Shown here: one piece after another, positions 1 through 7,893 of the stretch
Layout: each line of letters starts with the position of its first letter
Numbering within the stretch: the first letter of the stretch is position 1
NCBI RefSeq assembly: GCF_026898115.1
Contig: NZ_CP114036.1
Location: 6,566,001-6,630,000 of the forward strand
DNA length: 64,000 nucleotides
Reading direction: 5' to 3'
DNA from: Streptomyces sp. S465
GTDB taxonomy: Bacteria > Actinomycetota > Actinomycetes > Streptomycetales > Streptomycetaceae
Program-made: the position numbers and the translations under genes
Notes under the pieces: model-generated
The model's database searches: none
What the model was told of the DNA's origin: nothing
The model's input: the letters and a program-made list of their open reading frames with translations, nothing else

Positions 1-25
1 GGACCGCTGCGGCGTTCGGCCGGGT

Positions 26-91
26 CCGGCCGGGGTCGCTCCCGAATCCGGCCGGGTCCGCTCCGGAACCCGGCCGGGTCCGCGCCGGGGT
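26..91. repeat. 22-bp tandem repeat abutting the glyA stop
   Basis: Three consecutive 22-bp units lie at 26-47, 48-69 and 70-91. All start CCGGCC and share GGTC/GGTCCG and a CC(G/C)(A/G/C) tail. The last unit runs into the first base of the glyA stop codon (91-93 on the minus strand). A partial, more diverged unit may occupy 4-25. It belongs to a series of 3'-end repeats found at many genes in this window. Confidence 0.7.
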
Positions 92-1371
92 TACTCCGAC
101 AGATGCGCGTACAGCGGGTGCTTGTCGGCCAGGGCGGTGACCCGTGCCTTCAGCGCCTCCGCCTCGGCCGCCCCGAAGGAGGAGGACGCCTTGAGCGTCT
201 CGGCGATCACGTCGGCGACCTCGCGGAAGTCGTCGGCGGTGAAGCCGCGCGTGGCCAGCGCCGGGGTACCGATCCGCAGACCCGAGGTGACCATCGGGGG
301 CCGGGGGTCGTTCGGGATGGCGTTGCGGTTGACCGTGATGCCGACCTCGTGGAGCCGGTCCTCGGCCTGCCGCCCGTCCAGCTCGGAGTGGCGCAGATCG
401 ACCAGGACCAGATGGACGTCGGTGCCGCCGGAGAGGACGGAGACGCCCGCTTCGCGCACATCGGGCTGGGCCAGGCGCTCGGCGAGGATCTTGGCGCCCT
501 CCAGCGTGCGCTCCTGGCGCTCCGTGAAGGCGGAGCTCGCCGCGACCTTGAAGGCCACCGCCTTCGCGGCGATCACATGCTCCAGCGGACCGCCCTGCTG
601 ACCCGGGAAGACCGCCGAGTTGATCTTCTTGGCCAGCTCGGCGGTGGAGAGGATCACACCGCCGCGCGGACCGCCCAGGGTCTTGTGGGTGGTGGTGGTC
701 ACCACATGGGCGTGCGGGACGGGCGAGGGGTGCAGCCCGGCCGCCACCAGACCCGCGAAGTGGGCCATGTCGACCATCAGGTACGCGCCGACCTCGTCCG
801 CGATCCGGCGGAAGGCCGCGAAGTCCAGCTGGCGGGGGTAGGCCGACCAGCCCGCGATGACCAGCTTGGGGCGGTGCTCCTTGGCCAGCCGCTCGACCTC
901 GTCCATGTCGACCAGACCGGTCTCGGCGTCCACGTGGTAGGGCACCACGTTGTACAGCTTGCCGGAGAAGTTGATCTTCATGCCGTGGGTCAGGTGGCCG
1001 CCGTGCGCCAGGTTCAGGCCCAGGATCGTGTCGCCGGGGGAGAGCAGCGCGAACATCGCGGCCGCGTTGGCCTGGGCGCCCGAATGCGGCTGGACGTTCG
1101 CCGCCTCCGCGCCGAAGAGTTCCTTCACCCGGTCGATGGCGATCTGCTCGACCACATCGACGTGCTCACAGCCGCCGTAGTAGCGGCGGCCGGGGTAGCC
1201 CTCGGCGTACTTGTTGGTCAGGACCGAGCCCTGGGCCTCCATGACCGCCGCCGGAGCGAAGTTCTCGGAGGCGATCATCTCCAGGGTGGACTGCTGGCGG
1301 TGGAGTTCGGCGTCGACAGCGGCGGCGACGTCCGGGTCGAGGTCGTGCAGGGAGCTGTTGAGAAGCGACAT
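91..1371 (-). CDS. glyA: Serine hydroxymethyltransferase
   Basis: GlyA is a cytosolic PLP enzyme that interconverts serine and glycine while loading or unloading 5,10-methylene-tetrahydrofolate. The 426-residue length is normal. The PLP-binding segment [16 protein letters not shown] places the Schiff-base lysine at about residue 230, and the N-terminal substrate signature IASENFAP is intact. It is the last gene of a minus-strand gcvT-gcvH-glyA group, 25 bp after gcvH, so it is probably co-transcribed and under the glycine riboswitch upstream of gcvT. The pairing fits: glycine cleavage supplies methylene-THF and GlyA uses it with a second glycine to make serine. Stop is TAA. Very sure of function. 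Confidence 0.97.
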   Translation of the reverse strand: MSLLNSSLHDLDPDVAAAVDAELHRQQSTLEMIASENFAPAAVMEAQGSVLTNKYAEGYPGRRYYGGCEHVDVVEQIAIDRVKELFGAEAANVQPHSGAQANAAAMFALLSPGDTILGLNLAHGGHLTHGMKINFSGKLYNVVPYHVDAETGLVDMDEVERLAKEHRPKLVIAGWSAYPRQLDFAAFRRIADEVGAYLMVDMAHFAGLVAAGLHPSPVPHAHVVTTTTHKTLGGPRGGVILSTAELAKKINSAVFPGQQGGPLEHVIAAKAVAFKVAASSAFTERQERTLEGAKILAERLAQPDVREAGVSVLSGGTDVHLVLVDLRHSELDGRQAEDRLHEVGITVNRNAIPNDPRPPMVTSGLRIGTPALATRGFTADDFREVADVIAETLKASSSFGAAEAEALKARVTALADKHPLYAHLSE

Positions 1372-1396
1372 CAGGGTCCCGATCGGAAGAGGAGGG

Positions 1397-1777
1397 TCAG
1401 TTTTCGGCGAAGGCGGTGTACTCGTCGGCGGAGAGCAGGTCCTCCGGCTCGCCGGTCACCCTCACCTTGAACAGCCAGCCGCCCTCGAAGGGGGCGGAAT
1501 TCACCAGCGCCGGGTCGTTCACCACGTCCTCGTTGATCTCGGTGACCTCACCGGAGACCGGCGCGTACAGGTCGCTGACCGACTTGGTGGACTCCAGCTC
1601 ACCGCAGGTCTCACCGGCGGAGACGGCGGAGCCGACGTCCGGGAGCTGGACATAGACGACGTCGCCGAGCGCGTTGGCCGCGAATTCGGTGATGCCGATC
1701 GTCGACACGCCGTCCTCGTCGGCGGCCGACAGCCACTCGTGCTCCTTGCTGTAGCGCAGCTGCTGGGGGTTGCTCAT
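1397..1777 (-). CDS. gcvH: Glycine cleavage system H protein
   Basis: GcvH is the lipoyl-carrying shuttle of the glycine cleavage system and passes the aminomethyl group from P protein to T protein. The 126-residue product has the family start [14 protein letters not shown] and the lipoylation site [10 protein letters not shown], lysine at about residue 65. I chose the ATG at 1777 because a GGAG ribosome site lies just upstream and it gives the usual length. The frame stays open a further 57 codons upstream only because it runs through a 15-bp repeat whose length is a multiple of three. It lies between gcvT and glyA. The P-protein gene gcvP is not in the window. Confidence 0.96.
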   Translation of the reverse strand: MSNPQQLRYSKEHEWLSAADEDGVSTIGITEFAANALGDVVYVQLPDVGSAVSAGETCGELESTKSVSDLYAPVSGEVTEINEDVVNDPALVNSAPFEGGWLFKVRVTGEPEDLLSADEYTAFAEN

Positions 1778-1855
1778 GGTCCGATTCTCCTGGATAGGGG
1801 GGAGGGCTTGGGAAATGGGTCTTAGCTGGTGGGATGCGACGCGCCGGGGAACGAG

Positions 1856-1945
1856 GGGACGCCTCCCGGGGAGCCGTCTTCCGGCAAGCCGTCTCCAGAG
1901 AAGCCGTTCCCTGGTAAGCCGTCTCCCGGGAAGGCGTCTCCCGGA
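1856..1945. repeat. 15-bp tandem repeat, six units, between gcvT and gcvH
   Basis: Six 15-bp units fill 1856-1870, 1871-1885, 1886-1900, 1901-1915, 1916-1930 and 1931-1945. The consensus is AAGCCGTCTCCCGGG on the plus strand, with 2-5 differences per unit. They occupy half of the 187-bp gap between gcvT and gcvH inside a probable operon. They do not span a stop codon, and no protein is likely to be made from them. Confidence 0.85.
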
Positions 1946-1964
1946 CAAGGGCGAGGGCGGTGGC

Positions 1965-3092
1965 TCAGCGCTCGCGCCGGTAGAAGGGGAGCGCCACGAC
2001 CTCGTACGGCTCCTGGCTGCCGCGGATGTCCACCGAGACCCCCTCGGTGCCGGGCTTGGCGTACTCCGCGTCCACGTACGCCATGGCGATCGGCTTGCCC
2101 AGCGTCGGGGAGGGCGCGCCCGAGGTGACCTGGCCGATCCGCGAGCCGTCGGCGGCCAGCACGGCGTATCCGGCGCGCGGCACCCGGCGGCCTGAAGCGA
2201 CCAGGCCGACCAGGGTGCGCGGGGTGACGCTGTCCGCCCGGCGGGACGCGGCCTCCAGGGCCTGGCGGCCGATGAAGTCGCCCGGCTTGTCGAACTTCAC
2301 CACCCGGCCGAGCCCCGCGTCGAAGGGGGTGGTGTCGGTGGACAGCTCATGCCCGTACAGCGGCATCCCCGCCTCCAGGCGCAGGGTGTCCCGGCAGGAC
2401 AGACCGCAGGGCACCAGGCCCACCGGGGCGCCCGCCTCGGTCAGCGCCTCCCAGACCCGCTCGGCGTCGCCCGGCGCCAGGAACAGCTCGAAACCGTCCT
2501 CGCCCGTGTAGCCGGTGCGGGCGATCAGGGCCGGGACGCCCGCGACGGTGCCCGGCAGCCCGGCGTAGTACTTCAGCCCGTCCAGGTCGGCGTCGGTCAG
2601 GGTGCGCAGGATGCCCGCGGACTCGGGCCCCTGGACCGCGATCAGTGCATACGCGTCCCGGTCGTCCCTTACGACCGCGGTGAAACCGCGGGCGCGCTCG
2701 GTCAGCGCGTCCAGCACCACCTGGGCGTTGGCGGCGTTGGCGACGACCAGGAACTCCTCGTCCCCGAGGCGGTAGACGATCAGGTCGTCCAGGATGCCGC
2801 CCTCGTCGTCGCAGATCATGGTGTAGCGGGCGCGGCCCACGGCGAGCGCGGACAGATGGCCGACCAGCGCGTGGTCCAGGGCCTGCCCGGCCTGCGGACC
2901 GATGAGAGAGATCTCACCCATGTGGGAGAGGTCGAAGAGCCCGGCGCGGGTGCGCACCGCCGTGTGCTCATCGCGCTCGCTGCCGTAGCGCAGCGGCATG
3001 TCCCAGCCGGCGAAGTCGGTCATGGTGGCGCCGAGCGCGCGGTGCCGCGCGTCCAGCGCGGTACGGCGTGGGGTGGGCGGGGCGTCGGTCAC
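1965..3092 (-). CDS. gcvT: Aminomethyltransferase (glycine cleavage T protein)
   Basis: GcvT transfers the methylene group from aminomethylated GcvH to tetrahydrofolate and releases ammonia. The 375-residue protein starts with the typical segment [17 protein letters not shown] and contains the folate-binding family pattern through [17 protein letters not shown] and [13 protein letters not shown], then the C-terminal GCV_T barrel domain (about residues 280-375). The start is GTG at 3092 with an AGGAG-like site upstream. It is the first gene of gcvT-gcvH-glyA. The 5' leader carries a two-aptamer glycine riboswitch, so expression should rise with glycine. Stop at 1965 is followed by the 15-bp repeat. 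Confidence 0.96.
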   Translation of the reverse strand: MTDAPPTPRRTALDARHRALGATMTDFAGWDMPLRYGSERDEHTAVRTRAGLFDLSHMGEISLIGPQAGQALDHALVGHLSALAVGRARYTMICDDEGGILDDLIVYRLGDEEFLVVANAANAQVVLDALTERARGFTAVVRDDRDAYALIAVQGPESAGILRTLTDADLDGLKYYAGLPGTVAGVPALIARTGYTGEDGFELFLAPGDAERVWEALTEAGAPVGLVPCGLSCRDTLRLEAGMPLYGHELSTDTTPFDAGLGRVVKFDKPGDFIGRQALEAASRRADSVTPRTLVGLVASGRRVPRAGYAVLAADGSRIGQVTSGAPSPTLGKPIAMAYVDAEYAKPGTEGVSVDIRGSQEPYEVVALPFYRRER

Positions 3093-3160
3093 GGTTCAGG
3101 CTCCAGGAGGTCAGGTCGGGGTCGCGCGACGGAGAGGTCGGACGGCAAGGACGCGTACGT

Positions 3161-3374
3161 CCTCCCCATCTGTCATCGGAACCTGAGAGGTTCGCCGTGA
3201 CGCCCGTAAGGGGCCCGGCTTGCACCGTGGGTGGAGCCGCGCCCGCGCGGCCCGCTTTTCAGATCTGCCTCGTCCGCGCGGTATCGGGGCCTGAGAGATT
3301 CAAGGGAGGACTTGCTCCTTCGGCGCCCTGGACCTCCGGCACCACGGCCGGTGACCAAGGACTCTCCCGCGCGG
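3161..3374 (-). promoter_or_regulatory. Tandem glycine riboswitch controlling gcvT-gcvH-glyA
   Basis: Read on the minus strand, this leader has the hallmarks of the two-aptamer glycine riboswitch (gcvT motif). Aptamer 1 (about 3374-3285) begins GCGGGAGAGTCC, has GCCGAAGGAGCAAG in the middle and ends with AATCTCTCAGGC. Aptamer 2 (about 3265-3163) has CTGAAAAGCGGG, CACGGTGCAAGCC and closes with AACCTCTCAGGTTCCGATG followed by ACAGATGGGG. It lies 69 bp upstream of the gcvT start. In other bacteria this class usually turns glycine catabolism on when glycine binds, and I infer the same here. Confidence 0.95.
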
Positions 3375-3538
3375 CTTCAAACGGCCGGTATGGAGTTGCG
3401 GGGCACATCATCGCACGTATGGCCGAGAAGGGAAGTCCCGATCCGGGCGGTCCGCCGGAGGCAGCCTTGATGGACATTACCTTTTCTTGACACTCTGCGG
3501 GTACGAGCAGCGATGACCGACCTGGGAGGACGATCACG

Positions 3539-4243
3539 GTGCATGGGCAGGGAACGTACGCGACCGCACACAGGCTCCTGCCGACGCCGCCCGGCCGCGT
3601 CCCCTCCGGGCCGGCGGTCCGTCCCGGCCGAAGAGCCCCGGTGCGCGATCTGCGCGGCGCGGCGCCGGGCGGGGAGGCCGGCGCGGCCCCGGGCGAGTTG
3701 CGCTATCCGGCGGGAGACGTGCTGGTCGCCTCCGGGTTGCCGGGCAGCGGCAAGAGCACGCTGATCAATCGGACGGTGCCCCTGGTGGACGAGACGGGCG
3801 CCGTCGTCATGCGGGTGGACTCGCAGCACACGCGGGAGGCGTGGGAGCGCCGGCTGCCCGGCTGGCTGCCGTACGCGCTCTACCGCCCGCTGGTCCGGTG
3901 CGCCCACTACGCGGGGCTGCGCCGGGCGCTGCGCGCGGACGTGAGCGTCGTGGTGCACGACTGCGGTGCGCTGCCGTGGGTCCGCCGCTGGCTGGCGCGG
4001 GACGCCCGGCGCCGGGGCCGCAACCTCCATATGGTGCTGCTGGACGTGGACGCCACGGTGGCCCTGGAGGGGCAGGCCGCCCGCGGCCGCGGCGTCTCCG
4101 GCTATGCCTTCGCCCGGCATCTGCGCGCGATGCGGCGGCTGATCGAGAGGATCGAGCGGGGACGGCCGCCGGAGGGGTGCGCCTCGGCGGTGCTGCTGGA
4201 CCGGCCGGCCGCGAGCGCGCTGCGCGGTATCTCGTTCGAGTGA
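3539..4243 (+). CDS. P-loop NTPase / kinase-like AAA protein
   Basis: A 234-residue protein with a Walker A loop GLPGSGKST at residues 66-74, of the AAA_33/zeta-toxin-like kinase type that phosphorylates small substrates or RNA. The substrate cannot be read from sequence. A Walker-B-like hydrophobic strand ending in Asp (VSVVVHDCG) follows, and the C-terminal part is rich in Arg, as in nucleotide kinases. The first 55 residues are low-complexity Pro/Arg/Gly and look like a tail. The GTG start at 3539 is preceded by GGGAGGA at a good distance. It is divergent from gcvT across the riboswitch leader. Its stop codon lies inside the first unit of a 22-bp tandem repeat. Confidence 0.82.
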   Translation: MHGQGTYATAHRLLPTPPGRVPSGPAVRPGRRAPVRDLRGAAPGGEAGAAPGELRYPAGDVLVASGLPGSGKSTLINRTVPLVDETGAVVMRVDSQHTREAWERRLPGWLPYALYRPLVRCAHYAGLRRALRADVSVVVHDCGALPWVRRWLARDARRRGRNLHMVLLDVDATVALEGQAARGRGVSGYAFARHLRAMRRLIERIERGRPPEGCASAVLLDRPAASALRGISFE

Positions 4244-4320
4244 TCCCCGCGTCCCGTACGAGCGATCCCCGCCTCTCGTGCGAGCGATCCCCGAGTCTCA
4301 CGCGAGCGATCCCACCCGCG
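4237..4320. repeat. 22-bp tandem repeat spanning the stop codon of the P-loop gene
   Basis: Units at 4237-4258, 4259-4280, 4281-4302 and a partial one at 4303-4320 all begin CGAG(C/T)GATCCC. The stop codon TGA (4241-4243) of the P-loop gene lies in unit 1, and in later units TGA has become CGA. The rest of the 4244-4539 gap shows no gene. A TAGGGT (4496-4501) may be the -10 box for the SseB gene that follows. Confidence 0.85.
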
Positions 4321-4539
4321 CCGAAGGACCGGTGAGCGCCGGGTGACCTTGGCGGAAACCAGCCCTCCGCACCTCACCCAGCGTGACGACGGCGAGCCGG
4401 GCGGCGGAGGGGAGCGCCGCGGCCGCGGGCCGGGCGAGGTGGGGAAGTGCTGTGGAGATGACGCCCGCCCCGCAGGTCCCGCGCCGCCCAGCCGTTAGGG
4501 TGCTTTGGGCAGGTCGGACGAGATGGCGGTTGGACGAAG

Positions 4540-5346
4540 ATGAGCTTCCCGGAGCAGTACGGTGTGGCACCGGCTCATGGAGGATTCCCCGACGGCGCGC
4601 ATGCCGCGTATCCGGCGTTTCCCGGCAATGAGCTCGAAGAGGTGCTCGCCGCCTCCGTGGACGTCCCCGGGGCCGGGGCGCGCATTGTCGAGACGCTCTC
4701 CCGCAGCCACGTCTGGGTTCCGCTGCCCAACGGCGGGGGTCCGGACAGCCCGAACCTCGATCTGCCCACCATGGAGCTCGAAGGCGCCGCGTATGTCCCG
4801 GTGTTCAGCTCCGAGCAGCAGTTCCTCCAGGTCGTCGGCTCCCATATGTCCTTCACCATCGCCCCGGCGGTGGAGTTCGCCCGCGGCTTGCCGCCCCAGC
4901 TCGGCATCGCGGTGAACCCCGGTGGCGCGGTGGTCGTACCGCTGCCCCCGCCCGCCGTCCGGGAGCTGTGCCGCGCCGGGCGTACCGAGCTCGACGGCCC
5001 GGCCACCGGCGGCCGGGTGCGGCTCTTCGAACCCGACTGGCAGGACGAGCCGGTGGACTTCCTGGCCGCCGCCGGGATCGAGTTCGCCAAGGGCACCGGA
5101 GTGCGGACCGCCCGGCGCGCCCTGGCCAGCGTCGAGGGCGACGAGCCCGCGCTCTTCGTCGGCGTGCAGCTCGACACCCCGGGCCCGGACGGCCAGGCGC
5201 GCGCCGTGGACGCGCTGGGCCGCGCCCTCGGCGCGGTGCCGGTGCCGTGGAAGGTCCAGCTGGTCGCGCTGGACGTGGCGCAGGGGGACCCGGTGGCCGA
5301 CTGGATGCTGGGGCGCGTACGGCCGTTCTACGACCGTGACCTCTGA
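4540..5346 (+). CDS. SseB-family protein (first of a pair)
   Basis: A 268-residue cytosolic protein matching the SseB family (named for E. coli sseB, enhanced serine sensitivity). The N-terminal half carries the SseB core: a short helix (NELEEVLAASVD), the strand HVWVPLP, then YVPVFSSEQQFLQ. The C-terminal half (about residues 150-268) is the SseB C-terminal domain and ends DWMLGRVRPFYDRDL. Biochemical function is unknown. The ATG at 4540 follows a weak GGACGAAG site. The next gene is a paralogue with the same type of ending, and the pair sits beside glyA/gcvTH, which may be relevant to serine/glycine stress. Confidence 0.85.
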   Translation: MSFPEQYGVAPAHGGFPDGAHAAYPAFPGNELEEVLAASVDVPGAGARIVETLSRSHVWVPLPNGGGPDSPNLDLPTMELEGAAYVPVFSSEQQFLQVVGSHMSFTIAPAVEFARGLPPQLGIAVNPGGAVVVPLPPPAVRELCRAGRTELDGPATGGRVRLFEPDWQDEPVDFLAAAGIEFAKGTGVRTARRALASVEGDEPALFVGVQLDTPGPDGQARAVDALGRALGAVPVPWKVQLVALDVAQGDPVADWMLGRVRPFYDRDL

Positions 5347-5457
5347 CGTACCCCGGGGTCCGCTGCCGGGGCCCGTAAGCTGGTTTGATGACCAGGCGGA
5401 GTGTGAGCACGCTCCCCGGTGAGATGCGGGCAAGGCCGAGAGAAGGGGCGGACCCAG

Positions 5458-6252
5458 GTGAGCGCGGGCGCGGATTGGGGGGCGGCGGCCGGCCAGGTTG
5501 AGCGAGCGTTGCAGCAGGTCGCTCCCGGCCGGTACGACGCCTATGAGGCGCTGTTGCACGCCATCGGCGAGGGCCAGGTCTGGATGCTGCTGTGGCACGG
5601 CGCGCCCGGCTCGCCCGACGCCCAGTACGGCAACATGGACGTGGACGGCCTCGGTTACGCCCCGTGCGTGACCTCCGCCCAGGAACTGGCCGCGAGTGGC
5701 TGGAACCGCGCGCACGAGGTGGTCGACGGACGCCTGATCGCGGACTCCCTCTACCGCGACCGCTACGGCCTCTGGCTCAACCCGCACGCCCCCGGCGGCG
5801 GAGTCGGCATCCCCTGGCTGGACCTGCGCCGGATCGCGGGCGGTCTCGACCGGCTGCCCGCCGGGCCGCTCCGGGTGAGCGAACCCGGTATCGACATCCC
5901 GCAGTTCTACGCCCTGCTGGGGCAGAACGCGCATCGCACCCCCGTGGTGCGGTCCCTGCGGCGCGCCTGGGTGCAGCCGACGCTGGGCGCCCCGTATCTG
6001 GCGATCGGTCTGGATCTGTACGACACCAGCGCACCGTCCGTGCAGTCGGTGCGGCTGATGATGGAGCAGTCGATCACCGCTGTGCCGGACGGGCTGCCGG
6101 TCTCCACGGTCGCGCTCTCCGACGAGTACGACCCGGTCGCCCTGTGGATGCGGGCCAACGCCCGCCCGTTCTTCGACCGTGACGCCTACGGCACCGCGCC
6201 CGCCGCGCCGTCCTACGGCTACGGCTACCCGCCGCCGCGGCACGCCTACTGA
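5458..6252 (+). CDS. SseB-family protein (second of a pair)
   Basis: A 264-residue protein with an SseB-like core (WMLLWHGAPGSPDAQYGNMD, YAPCVTSAQELAASGW) and an SseB C-terminal domain ending LWMRANARPFFDRDAYG, plus a Tyr/Gly/Pro-rich tail. It is a diverged paralogue of the preceding gene: both end with PVA-W followed by RPF(Y/F)DRD. I chose the GTG at 5458 (AAGGGGCGGA upstream). The frame opens earlier, at a GTG at 5419, which would add 13 unlikely residues. A TAAGCT at 5377-5382 could be its own -10 box. The stop codon is inside a 25-bp tandem repeat. Molecular function unknown. Confidence 0.82.
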   Translation: MSAGADWGAAAGQVERALQQVAPGRYDAYEALLHAIGEGQVWMLLWHGAPGSPDAQYGNMDVDGLGYAPCVTSAQELAASGWNRAHEVVDGRLIADSLYRDRYGLWLNPHAPGGGVGIPWLDLRRIAGGLDRLPAGPLRVSEPGIDIPQFYALLGQNAHRTPVVRSLRRAWVQPTLGAPYLAIGLDLYDTSAPSVQSVRLMMEQSITAVPDGLPVSTVALSDEYDPVALWMRANARPFFDRDAYGTAPAAPSYGYGYPPPRHAY

Positions 6253-6340
6253 TCCGGGGCCGGGTCACGCGTACGGACCTGGTGCCCGGTCACGCGTGCT
6301 GATCCGCCGCCGCGTCGCGCCTGCTGATCCGGACGCCATG
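6241..6340. repeat. 25-bp tandem repeat spanning the stop codon of the second SseB gene
   Basis: Four 25-bp units lie at 6241-6265, 6266-6290, 6291-6315 and 6316-6340. The common pattern is CACGC(C/G)T(A/G)CTGATCCG followed by a GC-rich tail. The first contains the real stop (6250-6252), and units 3 and 4 repeat CTGATCCG, so TGA recurs at 6300-6302 and 6325-6327 in other frames. Confidence 0.88.
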
Positions 6341-6344
6341 GGAC

Positions 6345-6425
6345 GGTACCGCCCGCCCGGCCGGCGGGAGCGCCTGCCCCGCTGACGGGACCGCCTGCCC
6401 GGCCGGCGGGTTTGCCCGCCCGGCC
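6345..6425 (+). terminator. 24-bp direct repeat and terminator-like hairpin
   Basis: Two near-identical 24-bp copies (6345-6368 and 6387-6410) share CCGCC(C/T)GCCCGGCCGGCGGG. The second forms the left arm of a stem with a TTTG loop at 411-414 and a right arm to 6425, with one bulged base. It could terminate transcription from the SseB pair. There is no U-tract. Confidence 0.45.
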
Positions 6426-6730
6426 TTCCGGGTGAAAGAGGCCGAACACCCCATAGCGAGCGCGATGTTACTGCTGCGTTCTCGTGTCGCGACCGTCCGT
6501 ATAGCGGAGGGTCCTCCTCACATCACGGTTAGGCATCCATTGCCCGGGAGCACTGGCGGGTGATCACGAGCGCGTTGAAGACTCCCGCTCCAAGGGGTGC
6601 GGTTCCCGCGTACGTCCCCTTCCGACAAGGTTCCGTACGACAACGCGACTTTCGCCCAGGTTGTGAACAGAGCCGCCACAGCGGCGAGTCGTGGGCCGGT
6701 CACCACCGGTCGAGAGGGGTCTCCACCACG
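6426..6730. other. Leader/promoter region of the oligopeptide transport operon, no gene
   Basis: This stretch of about 305 bp holds no convincing gene. It is less GC-rich than its surroundings (6455-6545 and 6625-6680) and must carry the promoter of the downstream ABC operon. I cannot point to clear -35/-10 boxes. The permease frame is open through most of it but without a ribosome site. Confidence 0.6.
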
Positions 6731-7735
6731 ATGACGGCACCATTGCACGGCACGAGCACGGACAGCGATCCGGTCGCGACTGCCGATGTAGCGGCGGATG
6801 TGGTCAAGGCATCCGTCGAGGGCAGATCGCTGCGCCAGATCGCCTGGACGCGTTTGAAGCGAGACAAGCTCGCGCTGGCGGGTGGCATCGTTGTCGTCTT
6901 TCTGATCCTGGTGGCGATCTTCGCCCCGTTGATCGTGAGTCTGCTCGGGCATCCGCCCAACGAGTTCCACCAGGAGGAGATCGACCCGCTGTTCGGCACC
7001 CCGAAGGGCGGACTGGGCGGTATCAGCTCGGACTTCCTCTTCGGCGTGGAGCCGTCCAACGGCCGCGACGTGTTCAGCCGGGTCGTCTACGGCGCCCGGA
7101 TCTCGCTGCTGGTGGCCTTCCTCGCGGCGCTGGTCGCGGTGGTCCTCGGCACCGTGTTCGGCATCATCGCCGGATATTTCGGCGGCTGGGTGGACTCGCT
7201 GATCAGCCGGGTGATGGACATGCTGCTGGCCTTCCCGCAGCTGCTCTTCATCATCTCCCTGGTCTCGGTGCTCCCCAACGATCTGCTGGGACTCACCGGC
7301 AGCGGGGTGCGCATCGCCATCCTGGTCTCGGTGATCGGCTTCTTCGGCTGGCCGTACGTCGGCCGTATCGTGCGCGGCCAGACGCTGTCGCTGCGCGAGA
7401 AGGAGTACATCGAGGCCGCGCGGAGCCTGGGCGCCGGCCGGCGCTACATCCTCTTCCGCGAGCTGCTGCCCAACCTGGTGGCGCCGATCACCGTCTACAC
7501 GACGCTGATGATCCCCACCAACATCCTCACCGAGGCCGCGCTCAGCTTCCTCGGGGCGGGCGTGAAGCCGCCCACCGCATCCTGGGGGCAGATGCTCTCC
7601 AAGGCGGTCGGCACCTATGAGGACGACCCGATGTTCATGATCATCCCGGGTGCGGCGATCTTCATCACGGTGCTGGCCTTCAACCTCTTCGGCGACGGCG
7701 TCCGCGACGCGCTCGACCCGAAGGGCACCCGATGA
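6731..7735 (+). CDS. Oligopeptide ABC transporter permease (OppC/DppC type)
   Basis: An integral membrane subunit of a peptide importer, 334 residues. It has an N-terminal OppC_N helix (about 50-75, GGIVVVFLILVAIFAPLIV), then the binding-protein-dependent permease domain with five more helices, and the EAA loop EYIEAARSLGAGRRYILFRE that contacts the ATPases. The ATG at 6731 was chosen over an in-frame opening at 6560 because GAGAGGGG precedes it and the family begins about here. It is the first gene of a five-gene operon: permease, binding protein, permease, two ATPases. The next possible start overlaps its stop as ATGA, but the binding protein probably starts later. Confidence 0.92.
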   Translation: MTAPLHGTSTDSDPVATADVAADVVKASVEGRSLRQIAWTRLKRDKLALAGGIVVVFLILVAIFAPLIVSLLGHPPNEFHQEEIDPLFGTPKGGLGGISSDFLFGVEPSNGRDVFSRVVYGARISLLVAFLAALVAVVLGTVFGIIAGYFGGWVDSLISRVMDMLLAFPQLLFIISLVSVLPNDLLGLTGSGVRIAILVSVIGFFGWPYVGRIVRGQTLSLREKEYIEAARSLGAGRRYILFRELLPNLVAPITVYTTLMIPTNILTEAALSFLGAGVKPPTASWGQMLSKAVGTYEDDPMFMIIPGAAIFITVLAFNLFGDGVRDALDPKGTR

Positions 7736-7893
7736 CGGCGAGGCCCGCGGCACCGTCCGCGCAGGCCGCGGCACCCACCGCGCAGGGCCTGCCGCACCCG
7801 AACGCATCAGCCCCTGCCACAGCCGGCAGAAGGCTCCCCGAAGAATTCCGCGGCGCCATGCCCAGAACCGCTACCCCGGAGGTTGCAACCACT

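Noticed and set aside
1778-1948. An N-terminal extension of GcvH of up to 57 residues made of RRLPG-like repeats.
   Set aside because: It comes from the 15-bp repeat staying in frame. GcvH has its normal length and a GGAG site at the ATG at 1777.
7732-7893. Start of the binding protein at the ATG overlapping the permease stop (7732).
   Set aside because: It would place 54 residues before the lipoprotein signal. The ATG at 7894 has GGAGG and gives a normal signal peptide.
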